Positions 44,116 through 52,914 are shown, numbered from the stretch's first letter. The stretch: DNA of 64,000 bases from JBDGYW01 sp964518955 (GCA_964518955.1 CAZFHS010000001.1:259725-323724), one strand, 5' to 3'. Numbers and translations are program-made. The notes: generated by a model from the sequence alone, not told the origin.

Positions 44116-44234
44116 GCGCCGCTCCCATTCGTTGATTGCTCGGCCGAGAATCACTAACTTAGGGTTGGTTGCGGGTCCTCCGTAGCGTTTCCGCTACGTC
44201 GAAAGAACCGAGGGGAAACCTCCCCTCGGTTCTT
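44109..44234 (+). repeat. dispersed hairpin repeat, copy 1
   Basis: This begins with GCCGGCA (shared with the tRNA-like 3' end) and CGCCGCTCC, then TTGCTCGGCCGA, GGTTGCGGG, a perfect hairpin CGTAGCG-TTTC-CGCTACG (44181-44198) and a terminator-like stem. Copies with the same order lie at 50223-50350 and, diverged, at 46330-46413. Confidence 0.75.
44203..44234. terminator. strong hairpin terminator
   Basis: A 13-base-pair stem, AAGAACCGAGGGG and complement, with an AAACCT-like loop and TTCTTCG after it. It ends the tRNA-like/repeat unit and faces the end of the convergent S15 peptidase gene. Confidence 0.8.
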
Positions 44235-44265
44235 CGTTTGCCCGCCCAGAATGCAACCCGCCCCC

Positions 44266-46149
44266 CTACATCCCCCCACTCCCTAAAGCCTTCGTAAGCG
44301 CCGCAGCCCCACCGACCACGGGCAGCTTTATGGAGGTCGCGTCCAGGTCCACAGTGAGCTCGGTTCCCGGTGGCGGCCAAAGGGTGAAGTCCCGGTCGCT
44401 GGAGAAGATCAGGAGCCCAATTTGCTGGCCGGCCGCTACGATCTGGTCGTCGGGCTGAAGGTCGAACGTCAGTTCTACAAACTCGCCAGGAGTCAGTGGT
44501 TCGCCATTGGTGAGCGAGCTGTGGTTCTGGGGATCGGCCCAACCGCGGGTGATCAAGCCTCCTCGGCCCGGCCGGCGTCCCCTGGCCTCGGTCCAGGGCA
44601 ACGATACCATCCATACAGACAGGTTCGCAGCGGCTCTGTCGGCGGCGAGCCTGATGGTGATGGTGGAGGTCCCCGACAAATGCACGGGCTCGGTGAGCTC
44701 AGGCGTCAGGTAGAGAAGGCGATGCTCCGTCCACTCAGCCCGCGCCAGTGTGGCCCCGCTGAATGAGAAGTTGTCCACCAACGTCTCTGTTCCCTGCCCC
44801 GTCTGCGGCGTTTGGGACAGACCACCGGCCTGGATTCCTCCAGCCTCCAGGTGAAGCGTTACCGGCGCTGCGTCTGGATTGGGGTAGTCGGGGTACGGGG
44901 TGGGATTCTCCCGTTCGTCTTCCTCACGTACGATCCAGGCCCGGGGATCGTTCTCGACTCCGTTCTCCACGTCGTAGAGGTACCGAGTGAACCAGCGGTT
45001 CATGAGTTCCAGGGGCGGAGGGCCGCCGTGGCCGCCCTGGTGGAAGAAGGCCATACTCGGAACGCCCCGCTCCTTGAGTGCCTCGTAGACCAGGACGCTG
45101 TGCTCCGGCATCACGTTCCAGTCGTTGAACGCGTGCGACATGAGAGTGGCAGCCTTGATCCCGTCCAGCTTGTTCATCAGGTCGCGGTCGGCCCAGAACT
45201 CGTTGTAATCCCCAGTGACTCGATCCTGCTCTGCACCCATCTCGCCGTCGCGGTAGGTGGCGTCACAGTACGCTCGCCCATCAGGGTCTCCACTGTTGAT
45301 GAAGTCATAGAGCACGTCGATGTCCTCACCCATCCAACCTCCCGGGTGCCGGACGAGGCCGTTGGAGCGGTAGTACCGATAATAGGAGTTGTTCGGCGCG
45401 ATCGGGATGATGGCCTCGAGCCCCTCCACACCGGTCGTGGCCGCCGATACGGGAATGGTTCCATTGTAGGAAGTCCCCGTCATCCCGACCTTCCCGGTGC
45501 TCCAGTCCGCCTCGACCTCTTCGTTTCCATCCACGGTGGTGAAACCCCGCGTTCGGCCGTTCAGCCAGTCGATAACCGCCTTGGGCGCCAGTATCTCAGC
45601 AGGCCCGCCTACCGTAGGGCACCCTTCCGAAAGGCCGGTCCCTGTAGCTTCGGAATGGACCACGGCGAACCCCCGCGGCACCCAGGTGGTAACCTGGGAG
45701 CGCGAAATTCCGGGCCGAGTGCGGGCCTCGAAGGATGGAGCTGGATTCCGTTCAGGTGGAACCGTACCCACCTCATGCCGCGGGTTCCAGAAGTACGACA
45801 GCCCATCGCCCCCTGCGGTGCCCGAGAAGTAGGGGCTGGATTCGTAGATAACGGGTACCTTGAGCCCCTCGGTTTCGGTCTGGCTCTGCCGCACCACCGC
45901 CACATGGACCCGGTCCAGCTTCCCGTCTCCGTCGGAATCGACCTCCGTCTCCACCCACAATTGCTCGCGGACCCATGCCGAGGAATCCTCGAACGCCGGG
46001 ACCACCTGTGCCTGCCCGTCGACAAACACTGGGCCCGCGGGCTCCTGGGCCTCCAGGGCATCGGGCTGGAAGGCCGTGTAGGCCAGAACCGAGAACACGG
46101 CCCAAAGAGCTACAAAGGAAGTAGACGAATAGCGCATTTGGCATCGCAT
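44266..46149 (-). CDS. X-Pro dipeptidyl-peptidase/CocE family S15 hydrolase, exported
   Basis: A 627-residue exported serine hydrolase. The signal peptide ends ALEAQ. The alpha/beta-hydrolase core has the nucleophile in GMTGTSYNG (about 222). A cap domain follows, with the acid probably in SHAFNDWNV and the His in QGGHGGPPP. The last 200 residues form the jelly-roll domain of the S15/CocE family (VHLSGTSTITIRL, FVELTFDL). The family cleaves X-Pro dipeptides or esters. I use the ATG at 46149, which follows GGGTG; 46137 is possible. Confidence 0.88.
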   Translation of the reverse strand: MRCQMRYSSTSFVALWAVFSVLAYTAFQPDALEAQEPAGPVFVDGQAQVVPAFEDSSAWVREQLWVETEVDSDGDGKLDRVHVAVVRQSQTETEGLKVPVIYESSPYFSGTAGGDGLSYFWNPRHEVGTVPPERNPAPSFEARTRPGISRSQVTTWVPRGFAVVHSEATGTGLSEGCPTVGGPAEILAPKAVIDWLNGRTRGFTTVDGNEEVEADWSTGKVGMTGTSYNGTIPVSAATTGVEGLEAIIPIAPNNSYYRYYRSNGLVRHPGGWMGEDIDVLYDFINSGDPDGRAYCDATYRDGEMGAEQDRVTGDYNEFWADRDLMNKLDGIKAATLMSHAFNDWNVMPEHSVLVYEALKERGVPSMAFFHQGGHGGPPPLELMNRWFTRYLYDVENGVENDPRAWIVREEDERENPTPYPDYPNPDAAPVTLHLEAGGIQAGGLSQTPQTGQGTETLVDNFSFSGATLARAEWTEHRLLYLTPELTEPVHLSGTSTITIRLAADRAAANLSVWMVSLPWTEARGRRPGRGGLITRGWADPQNHSSLTNGEPLTPGEFVELTFDLQPDDQIVAAGQQIGLLIFSSDRDFTLWPPPGTELTVDLDATSIKLPVVGGAAALTKALGSGGM

Positions 46150-46570
46150 AAAATCACCCAGGTCAAGAGTGTGCACGAGAATAATCCGCGCTCCGGAAGG
46201 CGTTCGGCATTATTCCATATCGGTGTAAGGCAGATTGGGGCGGGAGGGCCCCGTTCAACTGCGGCAGCGAAGATGCATGATTTTACCAGTGAGCGCTAGC
46301 GGGGAGTGCTCACCTGGTCACCGGTACCTCCGCACCGTCCCGTTGTTTGCTTGGCCGGCAATTGCAGAGTTAGCACTGGTTGCGGGCCTCCGTAGCGTCT
46401 TCCTCCCCTCGACGAACCTTAGTGAGTAGCTCGGCGCCTTGGGATGTGTCAGCCCACCGGCGAACGGCGTTCGAGGGAAAGAGCCCTGTCCGTGGGCCGT
46501 GCCATCATGCCCCTTTCGAACGCTGGCGAGAAGGGACGCGGCCGGTACGGAGCCCGCGTGCTACATTGCC
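46150..46570. repeat. gap with diverged copy 3 of the dispersed repeat
   Basis: No gene is seen. At 46330-46413 TTGCTTGGCCG, GGTTGCGGGCCTCCGTAGCGT and neighbours match the repeat at 44.1 kb, but the CGTAGCG hairpin has lost its second arm. A separate imperfect hairpin (ACCAGTGAGC ... GCTCACCTGGT) lies near 46284-46317. Confidence 0.6.
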
Positions 46571-47404
46571 TCAGCCTCCCCCGAGCCGCGCGATGCGCTG
46601 TTCCAGCGGCGGATGAGTGCTCAGCAATTTCATCACCCCTCCGCCTCTGATACCGAAAGCAGCGAGGCCGTCAGGGAGTTGTGTCTCCGCACCCTGCACG
46701 ACGCGCAGTCTGTTCAGCGCCGAGGCCATGGCCGTTGGGCTTTCGAGTTGCGCTCCACCGGCATCGGCGCGGAATTCGCGGCGCCGTGAGAACCACGCGA
46801 CCACCATGCTCGCCAGCACTCCGAAGGCCATCTGGAGCGCGATGTAAATCAAAAAGCGGCCGCGGTCGAACTGACTGGCGATGATGCGGGCGACAAAGAT
46901 CACGAAGGTATTTAGCACACCCTGAATCAGCGTCAGCGTCACCATGTCGCCGTTCGCAACGTGCGATACCTCGTGGCCCAACACCGCTTCCACTTCCGCC
47001 CTATCCATCAGTTTGAACAGGCCAGTGCTCACCGCCACCAGGGCGCTGTTTCTGAACATGCCGGTGGCAAAGGCGTTAGGGTCGGCAGAATTGAAGACCG
47101 CCACCTCGGGCATTCCAATGCCCGCCTTCTCGGCCTGGCGCTCGACGGCCGAGACCAGCCATTGCTCTAGCTCGTTCGTGGGCTGCTTGATGACGTGAGC
47201 ACCGGTCGAGCGCTTGGCAATCCACTTGGAGAGCGCCAATGACAGGAACGATCCGCCGAAACCAAACAACGCGCACCAGACCAGCAGGCTCGCATACGGC
47301 ATGTTTTCCGGAATCACACCTAGCGCCGTAAGAACCGCCATCGCGACGGAAGCCATCACCAGCACGGCCACGTTTGTTGCCAGGAAAAGTAAAATTCTCA
47401 GCAT
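46571..47404 (-). CDS. htpX: M48 membrane zinc metalloprotease HtpX
   Basis: A 277-residue inner-membrane protease of 'abnormal' membrane proteins. Two N-terminal helices (about 5-25 and 38-58), the zinc site LGHEVSHVANGD (HExxH about 143), two further helices (about 155-215) and the third ligand in REFRADAGGAQL are all present, as is the STHPPLEQRIARL ending typical of HtpX. The length is close to normal. It is a heat- and envelope-stress gene in known bacteria; no stress promoter could be identified here. Confidence 0.95.
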   Translation of the reverse strand: MLRILLFLATNVAVLVMASVAMAVLTALGVIPENMPYASLLVWCALFGFGGSFLSLALSKWIAKRSTGAHVIKQPTNELEQWLVSAVERQAEKAGIGMPEVAVFNSADPNAFATGMFRNSALVAVSTGLFKLMDRAEVEAVLGHEVSHVANGDMVTLTLIQGVLNTFVIFVARIIASQFDRGRFLIYIALQMAFGVLASMVVAWFSRRREFRADAGGAQLESPTAMASALNRLRVVQGAETQLPDGLAAFGIRGGGVMKLLSTHPPLEQRIARLGGG

Positions 47405-47531
47405 TATGAAGCTCCTGAGAGAGGTACTCGATTGTTCATAACGTCACACCCAAACAATTTGGGCCGTTCGGGTGGTGCAACGAAAGGGCGAGGGCGACGC
47501 CGGTATTGCGTGTGCGGTTCGACATCGCGAC

Positions 47532-47921
47532 CTACATTCGACACCCGGCGCAATGCAGCGTCTCGGGAATAGCCAAGAGTCGATCGACGTCTATCGGTGC
47601 TTCGCAGGTTTCGCAGAAACCGTACGTCCCGCTCTCGATGCGTTCCAGCGCCCGCTCGATGAGCCCAGCCTCCTCCCCTGCTCTCGACATGCTGCCCTGT
47701 GCCAACCCGTCGTTTATGAGAGCGTCTATCCTCGACAGTCGACCGACGGTCTGCTGATCCAGCTGCACCGGGCCGTCACGATTGGCGCGTTTTAGGCTTC
47801 TCCCCAAACGAGCGTGCTCACCCTCCAGGATCTCTCTGATTTCCTGGAGCAAGGACGCTGTCAGTTTTGGGTGCGGCTCAGTGGGCATTGTCGATACTAG
47901 ACTTTCTTTCTGCTCCGTCAA
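47532..47921 (-). CDS. TraR/DksA-family zinc finger protein
   Basis: A 129-residue protein with a coiled-coil N-terminal part (LLQEIREILEGEHARL...) and a C-terminal four-Cys zinc finger, FCETCEAPID...LHCAGCRM. The DksA/TraR family binds the RNA polymerase secondary channel. The tip acidic residues are less clear than in DksA (RLSRIDALINDG). The start at 47921 overlaps the stop of the membrane protein gene by four bases; 47888 is an alternative start. Confidence 0.85.
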   Translation of the reverse strand: MTEQKESLVSTMPTEPHPKLTASLLQEIREILEGEHARLGRSLKRANRDGPVQLDQQTVGRLSRIDALINDGLAQGSMSRAGEEAGLIERALERIESGTYGFCETCEAPIDVDRLLAIPETLHCAGCRM

Positions 47922-48607
47922 GCACGGGAGTCGTCCAGTTCATCGAGTTCCTCCAGCTCCTCCAGCTCCGCGAACTCATCGGGCGGAAGCCGGTTGAAGT
48001 AGTCTTCGAACTTTTCGTGCAACCATTTGAACTTCTCGTGCAATATCTGGGGCGGGAGGAAGTACAGAATCAGCACTGGGTAGACGGCGAGACGCATAAG
48101 ACCGGCCGAGATCATGAACATGAGCAAGAAAATTAGAGCCATCATCTGCCCGGCGTTTATGAACAGGTCAAAAAGTCGATCCTTTCTGTCTGATGGTTGG
48201 GTGGCTGACATGAGCAGCGGCCAGCGGGAATAGAATGTCGTTGCGACCACCACCCAATACCAACCGAACGCTTTGATCGGGGCGAAGAAGAGACCCAACC
48301 CTTCCAGCGAAGTCACCGGGAACAACATGCCCAGGAACATGCCCAGTCCGTAATAAAAGATCCCGAAAACGGTAGTGAAGAAGCCGAGTATGATAAACAG
48401 TCGCTTAACGTCGGTGCCGTCACCCGCATCCACTTCCTCGGGATTCTTGACAATGATTAGCACGCCGTACACGTATCCAACGGCCGTGCTGGCCGCCCAG
48501 ATACCCCACATCAAATCACCGGCTTCCCAACGCATTACCAATGCGATCACAACCGTGAGCGCAAACGCCTGGAGGGCGCGATTCGTTTCCCTCGGCGTTG
48601 GCTTCAT
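47918..48607 (-). CDS. polytopic membrane protein of unknown function
   Basis: A 229-residue membrane protein with about six hydrophobic segments (near 12-28, 35-52, 68-90, 110-125, 152-172 and 176-190) and an acidic C-terminal tail of Glu/Asp/Leu repeats (about 205-229). I do not assign a family with confidence; DUF6498-like proteins are a possible match. It overlaps its neighbours at both ends (1 base upstream, 4 bases downstream), so it is translated with the DUF3592 and DksA-like genes. Confidence 0.7.
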   Translation of the reverse strand: MKPTPRETNRALQAFALTVVIALVMRWEAGDLMWGIWAASTAVGYVYGVLIIVKNPEEVDAGDGTDVKRLFIILGFFTTVFGIFYYGLGMFLGMLFPVTSLEGLGLFFAPIKAFGWYWVVVATTFYSRWPLLMSATQPSDRKDRLFDLFINAGQMMALIFLLMFMISAGLMRLAVYPVLILYFLPPQILHEKFKWLHEKFEDYFNRLPPDEFAELEELEELDELDDSRA

Positions 48608-49158
48608 TATCTAAAAATGGCGGGCACCGTTTTGACGAACCCGCGCAAGATGAGCAGCCCGATGAGGCAGAAGAAGATGAAGAAGCCACCGATCCAGGGT
48701 CGGCAATTGGGGACGGATGTTACAATCTCGTCTGACACCTCGGTTGAGTCTTCGGGGTTGTACTGCACCTCCAGGTCGATCGTCTTACCTTCGTTCCGAA
48801 GCTCCTCTGCGGCAGTCTCCCGCTCCCGCTTCGTCCCATGGATGCTCTCGAGTTTCTCGGTTGCATGCTCGATTCCCCCAAACTCGTACCTGTAGAGACC
48901 GATCACATAGGGGGGCCGGTCTATCCTGCGTGTTCGCAGCTCCACGTCGTACAGTGTTGCCTCTACCGTGGCAGTGGGCCAATCAATGCGCTCTCTCGCA
49001 TGCTCGGTTTCGGCATTGCATTGCCCCCAGAACCGGACGAGCAAAAACAGCGCGCCCGCCACTATCGCACCGAGTATCAACAGAATGAACACCGCAGCAA
49101 CCATCTCTGTGTCGATTCTCACGGCTTTCCTCGCAATCCTTCTCAGTCTGGAGCGCAT
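48607..49158 (-). CDS. DUF3592 family membrane protein
   Basis: A 183-residue protein with an N-terminal helix (about 18-42), an extracytoplasmic beta domain (WPTATVEATLYDVELRTR, IGLYRYEFGG, KTIDLEVQYNPEDST) and a C-terminal helix (about 158-176), the DUF3592 layout. The function of the family is unknown. It is the first gene of a three-gene overlapping operon. The stop TAA shares a base with the following ATG. Confidence 0.75.
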   Translation of the reverse strand: MRSRLRRIARKAVRIDTEMVAAVFILLILGAIVAGALFLLVRFWGQCNAETEHARERIDWPTATVEATLYDVELRTRRIDRPPYVIGLYRYEFGGIEHATEKLESIHGTKRERETAAEELRNEGKTIDLEVQYNPEDSTEVSDEIVTSVPNCRPWIGGFFIFFCLIGLLILRGFVKTVPAIFR

Positions 49159-49230
49159 TCCGCTTTCTCACTTTGGATGAGTTCCTCGGTTTACTCCTAC
49201 ACTCGACACATCGGATGTCAAGAAAGGCTG

Positions 49231-50184
49231 TCAGGGAAGCGCCGTATAGTTGGCTCCCAGCACCAGGCCACCGCGGTCATCGGTGGGGCCGTCGGCGTTT
49301 ACGAAGTTGACGGGGATATCCAAAGCCCAAGAACGGCGGTACACCCCGAAGTGCAAAACGGCGCATTCCATGAACGCCGCACACCCAGTGGGCGTACCCG
49401 ATTCGCCGCTCGAAGCAATCGGCTGCCCCTGGGTAACTCGATCTCCGACCTGCACCAAGAAGCTTTCGTGCTCGAGATGCGCGTAGAAAGCGAACGAGCT
49501 GTCATCGTGCTCGATGACGAGGAAGTTGAAATGGGAATCGTCCTTGTCGCTGTCGGTCCAGTTGTCGACCGCTACGCTCACCCGCCCTCCACGAGCTGCC
49601 ACTACGGTGCGGCCAAACTCCGTCCGGAAGTCGACCGCCAATTGGTTGTCCCTGATGTGGCTGCCGTAAGCGTTCCCCACACTACAGTAAGTCTGGAGGA
49701 CCTCGGCGGTGGAACCGACGGGAAACGGCATCACGTACTCGGAGGTGGTCGCATCGTCGAAGACCGCCCGCTCTAGGCATGGAGCGAGGAGCACGATTAT
49801 CTCGAAGGTGTCGGTGGTGTGGAGCAACCCGTCCGTCGCTGTTACGACCAAGTCGTGCGAACCGATCGACTCCTCGCCAGGGAATCCGTGCAACACGTGG
49901 GTCACAGTGTCAAAGGCAAGCCAGTCGGGAAGCCTGACGACTCCGATTGTTACTGAGTCGCCGTCGGGATCGTAGGTCTGGATCACCTCGTTGCAGGTGT
50001 CGTTGTGGTGAAAGGTCGTGCTTGGGCCCACAATCACCGGGCGGTGATTTCGTTCCACCGCCGGAGGGGTGACGGGCACGACCTCCCCGCAGCCGACGAC
50101 TAGGGCCAGTGCGAACCCGGTGGCCGATCGAGTCCGCCACGTTGCTCCGTTCAGAACATCTGAGCGAATCCGCGGCTTTTTCAT
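49231..50184 (-). CDS. M23 (LytM) peptidase-domain lipoprotein
   Basis: A 317-residue lipoprotein (lipobox LVVGCGEV). Residues about 55-135 look like an Ig/cadherin-like repeat (YDPDGDSVTIGVV, GSHDLVVTATDG). A LytM domain follows: a degenerate HxxxD in SHIRDNQLAVDF, VVAARGGRVSVAVDNW, HLEHESFLVQVGDRVTQGQ and AVLHFGVYR (the HxH motif has become LHF). At least one zinc ligand appears replaced, so it may bind rather than cut peptidoglycan. I use the ATG at 50184, preceded by GTGAGA. Confidence 0.78.
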   Translation of the reverse strand: MKKPRIRSDVLNGATWRTRSATGFALALVVGCGEVVPVTPPAVERNHRPVIVGPSTTFHHNDTCNEVIQTYDPDGDSVTIGVVRLPDWLAFDTVTHVLHGFPGEESIGSHDLVVTATDGLLHTTDTFEIIVLLAPCLERAVFDDATTSEYVMPFPVGSTAEVLQTYCSVGNAYGSHIRDNQLAVDFRTEFGRTVVAARGGRVSVAVDNWTDSDKDDSHFNFLVIEHDDSSFAFYAHLEHESFLVQVGDRVTQGQPIASSGESGTPTGCAAFMECAVLHFGVYRRSWALDIPVNFVNADGPTDDRGGLVLGANYTALP

Positions 50185-50222
50185 TCTCACAAGTAGAACC
50201 TGACTTTGCAGTAGTGCGCAAT

Positions 50223-50350
50223 GCCGGCACCGCCGCTCCGGCCGATTCATTGCTCGGCCGATAATCGCTTCCTTGCGAGTACTTGGCGGGTCTTCGTAGC
50301 GTTTCCGCTACGTCAGAAGAGCCGAGGGAGGTTCAACGTCCTCGGCTCTT
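50223..50350 (+). repeat. dispersed hairpin repeat, copy 2, with terminator-like stem
   Basis: GCCGGCACCGCCGCTCC, then ATTGCTCGGCCGA, a perfect CGTAGCG-TTTC-CGCTACG hairpin (50295-50312) and an 11-base-pair stem AAGAGCCGAGG/CCTCGGCTCTT (50317-50350). It lies between two divergent genes, where no terminator is needed. Confidence 0.75.
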
Positions 50351-50455
50351 TGCATTGCGCGCACAGTGCCGCCCCCCGCGCAACCACCGGTTTTGACACA
50401 TATTGAAAAGGTGGATTACAGACTACCTGTTTGTGGATTCCTCTGCGGAGTCACG

Positions 50456-52174
50456 ATGTGGGTGGCGCCGTTTACGATCGCGATAAAAGCCGCGCACCGT
50501 TCCACACCTTTTCTCCCTACCCTCACGTCAAACGAGGCCCAGGAAGACTCGGCTGCTCTTCTGCGACGGCTGAAAGCGACACAACGGGATCTCGAAAGAG
50601 TGCGCCGCCGGAGTTTGCAGTTCGGAACCGGTTCGTCTGGCGGGCGCTGTGACCAGAGAATCGGACGCTTCTGCTACTGGTACGACGACGACGAAGATTG
50701 GACACCACCGCCCGACAACGAACGTGTTGTGCAACACCGTGAGTCCTTCTTGGCGAGATTGGATTCCGCATCTCGTATAATCCCGGCCGACCCTTGGGTC
50801 GCAGCGCAACGTGTGCGGTACCTGGTCGAAGCGGATCGAATGGACCATGCCCTGCAGGCAACGGCAGACTGCAAAGAAACCGACTGGTGGTGCGCCGCAT
50901 TGACCGGGTACGTTCGCCACCACATTGGCGATTTCTCGGCGGCCGATAGCGCGTTCACCTCCGCGTTGTTGTTGATGCCGGAGCATCAACGGTGTGAATG
51001 GAACGACCTGTCATTACTGCTAGAGGGCAGCGCAAGAGGTCGGTACAGAGATCTCGAGTGCGGCGACCGTGATGCTTTCGAGCGAAGGTTTTGGTGGCTC
51101 GCCGACCCCTTCTACGGTATTCCGGGAAACGAACGCCGCAGCGAGCATTTCTATCGACTTGTGCTCAATGCCATACTCGACGAATCGGCCTCGCCGCGTC
51201 GCATGAGGTGGGGGAACGACAGTCGAGAAGTGCTTATGCGGTTCGGCGGCCCCATTGGTTGGGAGCGACGGCGTCTGACCGGTACCATGTCGGTGTCGGA
51301 CGCTTCTGTAATCGGATATCATCGAAACGGCGGCAGGCAGTTCGTGCCGCCGCCAGGAATTTTTGATGACCCCACCAAATTGATCGCGGGCGAATGGGAT
51401 ATCGATCCCGAACGCGCCAGAAGTCGCTTCGCGATTCCCCGGTTCGCCCGTTACGCACCGATAGAGTACCAGGCGGCCGCGTTCGAGCGTGGAGACTCGG
51501 CCGCACTCGTTCTGAGTGGCGGCTGGGTGGCTCCGCGGGAAGACGCTGACCTGCACGGAGAGATAGCGTTAACGCTGGTGCCGAACGAGAACACACTGCC
51601 AACGGTAGCAATCGGTCGATACGGTACGCCGCTCCAACTTCGAGTGCACCGCGAGTCGGCTCTCGTAAGTGTGGAGTTGTGGAACAACCATGACTCGATC
51701 GCCGGACGGGAACGCAGTTGGATCGATCTCAACCAACGACCGCCCGACGAGTTCGGCGTCTCCGACATACTGCTTCTCGAGGAATCTGACAGCCTGCCCG
51801 AAACTCTCGAACAGGCGATTCCGCACATGCGCTCGAACCTCGAGGCCTTGCCCGGCGAGAGACTCGGGCTGTACTGGGAAGTTTACGGCGTGGAATCCAG
51901 CCCGGAGGCGATGCAGTTCACGCTAACGGTAGACCGGCTGCACAAGAGTTTCTTCAGGAGAGCCGCCGAATGGACCGGCATAGTGGGGCGCAGGGAAGAC
52001 ACTGTGCGACTCCGATGGAACGAATCGGTTTCCTCGAGTAGCGGAAGCAGCGCTTTTGCCGTCGGGATTCAACTGCAAGACTCCATGAGTGGCGAGTACG
52101 CGCTGACTCTCACGGTGTCGCGTTCCGATGGGGCCGAGGCCCATTCCGAACGGCGTCTCGTGGTACCTCATTGA
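50456..52174 (+). CDS. large hypothetical protein, probably exported
   Basis: A 572-residue protein beginning MWVAPFTIAIKAAHRS, a weak signal-like stretch, with GGAG before the ATG. I do not recognise the family. The middle shows tetratricopeptide-like helices (PWVAAQRVRYLVEADRMDHA, WWCAALTGYVRHHIGDFSAA), then a Trp/Arg-rich region containing WGNDSREVLMRFGGPIGWER. The C-terminal 250 residues are mainly beta (RLGLYWEVYGVES, FTLTVDRLHK, YALTLTVSRSDG). The GGP/WER element recalls the GWxTD-associated proteins common in this sort of bacterium. Confidence 0.65.
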   Translation: MWVAPFTIAIKAAHRSTPFLPTLTSNEAQEDSAALLRRLKATQRDLERVRRRSLQFGTGSSGGRCDQRIGRFCYWYDDDEDWTPPPDNERVVQHRESFLARLDSASRIIPADPWVAAQRVRYLVEADRMDHALQATADCKETDWWCAALTGYVRHHIGDFSAADSAFTSALLLMPEHQRCEWNDLSLLLEGSARGRYRDLECGDRDAFERRFWWLADPFYGIPGNERRSEHFYRLVLNAILDESASPRRMRWGNDSREVLMRFGGPIGWERRRLTGTMSVSDASVIGYHRNGGRQFVPPPGIFDDPTKLIAGEWDIDPERARSRFAIPRFARYAPIEYQAAAFERGDSAALVLSGGWVAPREDADLHGEIALTLVPNENTLPTVAIGRYGTPLQLRVHRESALVSVELWNNHDSIAGRERSWIDLNQRPPDEFGVSDILLLEESDSLPETLEQAIPHMRSNLEALPGERLGLYWEVYGVESSPEAMQFTLTVDRLHKSFFRRAAEWTGIVGRREDTVRLRWNESVSSSSGSSAFAVGIQLQDSMSGEYALTLTVSRSDGAEAHSERRLVVPH

Positions 52175-52280
52175 CGTTGTTGCGGACGCGGCCGGCATGG
52201 AGCTCGGCCAGTTGCGGCCGCATCAATAAGCCACTCAACGCAATCCTTTGATGCTCGGCTAGCCGAGCGTATGTTGTAGA

Positions 52281-52568
52281 ATGGCGACGGACATTCCACC
52301 GGAGCACCGCCATGCCTGTCACGCACCACCTGTCTCAATCGTCGGGGAGAGACATGAGACACGAGTTCACAGCATCTTCGAACGAGACGGCTACTGGTAC
52401 GTAGCGCATTGCCCAGAGATACCCGGCGCAAACGGCCAGGGCCAGACCAAACAGGAGGCGCGTGACAGTCTCGCCGCAGCGATTCAACTCATACTGGACG
52501 ACAGGCGCGAAGATGGATTGCGTGGGCTTCCGGATGACGTTGAACGCGAAATACTCACGCTCGAGTGA
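52281..52568 (+). CDS. HicB-type antitoxin
   Basis: A 95-residue protein whose last 70 residues are a minimal HicB partial RNase H fold: VHSIFERDGYWYVAHCPEIPG, GQGQTKQEARDSLAAAIQLIL and LPDDVEREI. No separate DNA-binding domain is present. The first 25 residues are unlike the family, but no later in-frame start exists. Its stop overlaps the GTG start of the hicA remnant (GTGA at 52565-52568). Confidence 0.8.
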   Translation: MATDIPPEHRHACHAPPVSIVGERHETRVHSIFERDGYWYVAHCPEIPGANGQGQTKQEARDSLAAAIQLILDDRREDGLRGLPDDVEREILTLE

Positions 52569-52914
52569 AACGATCGGCCCTTCTCAAGCACCTACGAAAT
52601 ACGGATGTTTCCTGAAACGTGAGGGACGATCCCATTCGCTTTGGTGCAACCCAGCAAACGGTTCGGTAGAGGCCATCCCCCGGCATATCGAGATATCTGA
52701 TCGGCTGGCCACGAACGCGAAAGTCGCTGGATCGCTGCTCGAGACGCTGTATGGCTTCGTAAAGCGTACCGGAGCCCAGCTGCATCTCCCCTTCCGTGCG
52801 TTCAGCTACGTCGAGCTTGATGCCGTATCCGTGCAGTGGCCCGCTTGCGAGGCTTAGGAGTATCTGGAGATCCACCGCCGTGAGCTTATGTGCAGATGTG
52901 TGCCTGCGTTTCAT
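52555..52914 (-). pseudogene. PadR-family regulator, 3' part replaced
   Basis: The ATG at 52914 (AGGA upstream) opens a PadR winged helix: LTAVDLQILLSLASG, LHGYGIKLDVAE, GSGTLYEAIQRLEQR. After about residue 60 the family resemblance ends. The frame then runs antisense through the hicA remnant. The recognition wing and C-terminal dimer helix of PadR are missing. The breakpoint lies near 52710-52745. Confidence 0.65.
52565..52713 (+). pseudogene. hicA-like toxin gene, frameshifted and 3'-truncated
   Basis: The GTG at 52565 gives VKRSALLKHLRN and then a stop at 52615. Dropping one frame at about 52595 restores a typical HicA: YGCFLKREGRSHSLW, NPANGSVEAIPRHIEISDRLA. The catalytic His (GRSHS) is kept. 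One missing base in CGAAATACGG explains the break. Family resemblance stops after DRLA (52713), where the sequence passes into the PadR remnant. Confidence 0.75.

Noticed and set aside
44812..46299. 495-codon rightward frame opposite the S15 peptidase
   Set aside because: It is antisense to a well-supported peptidase; its length reflects high GC and the absence of stops.
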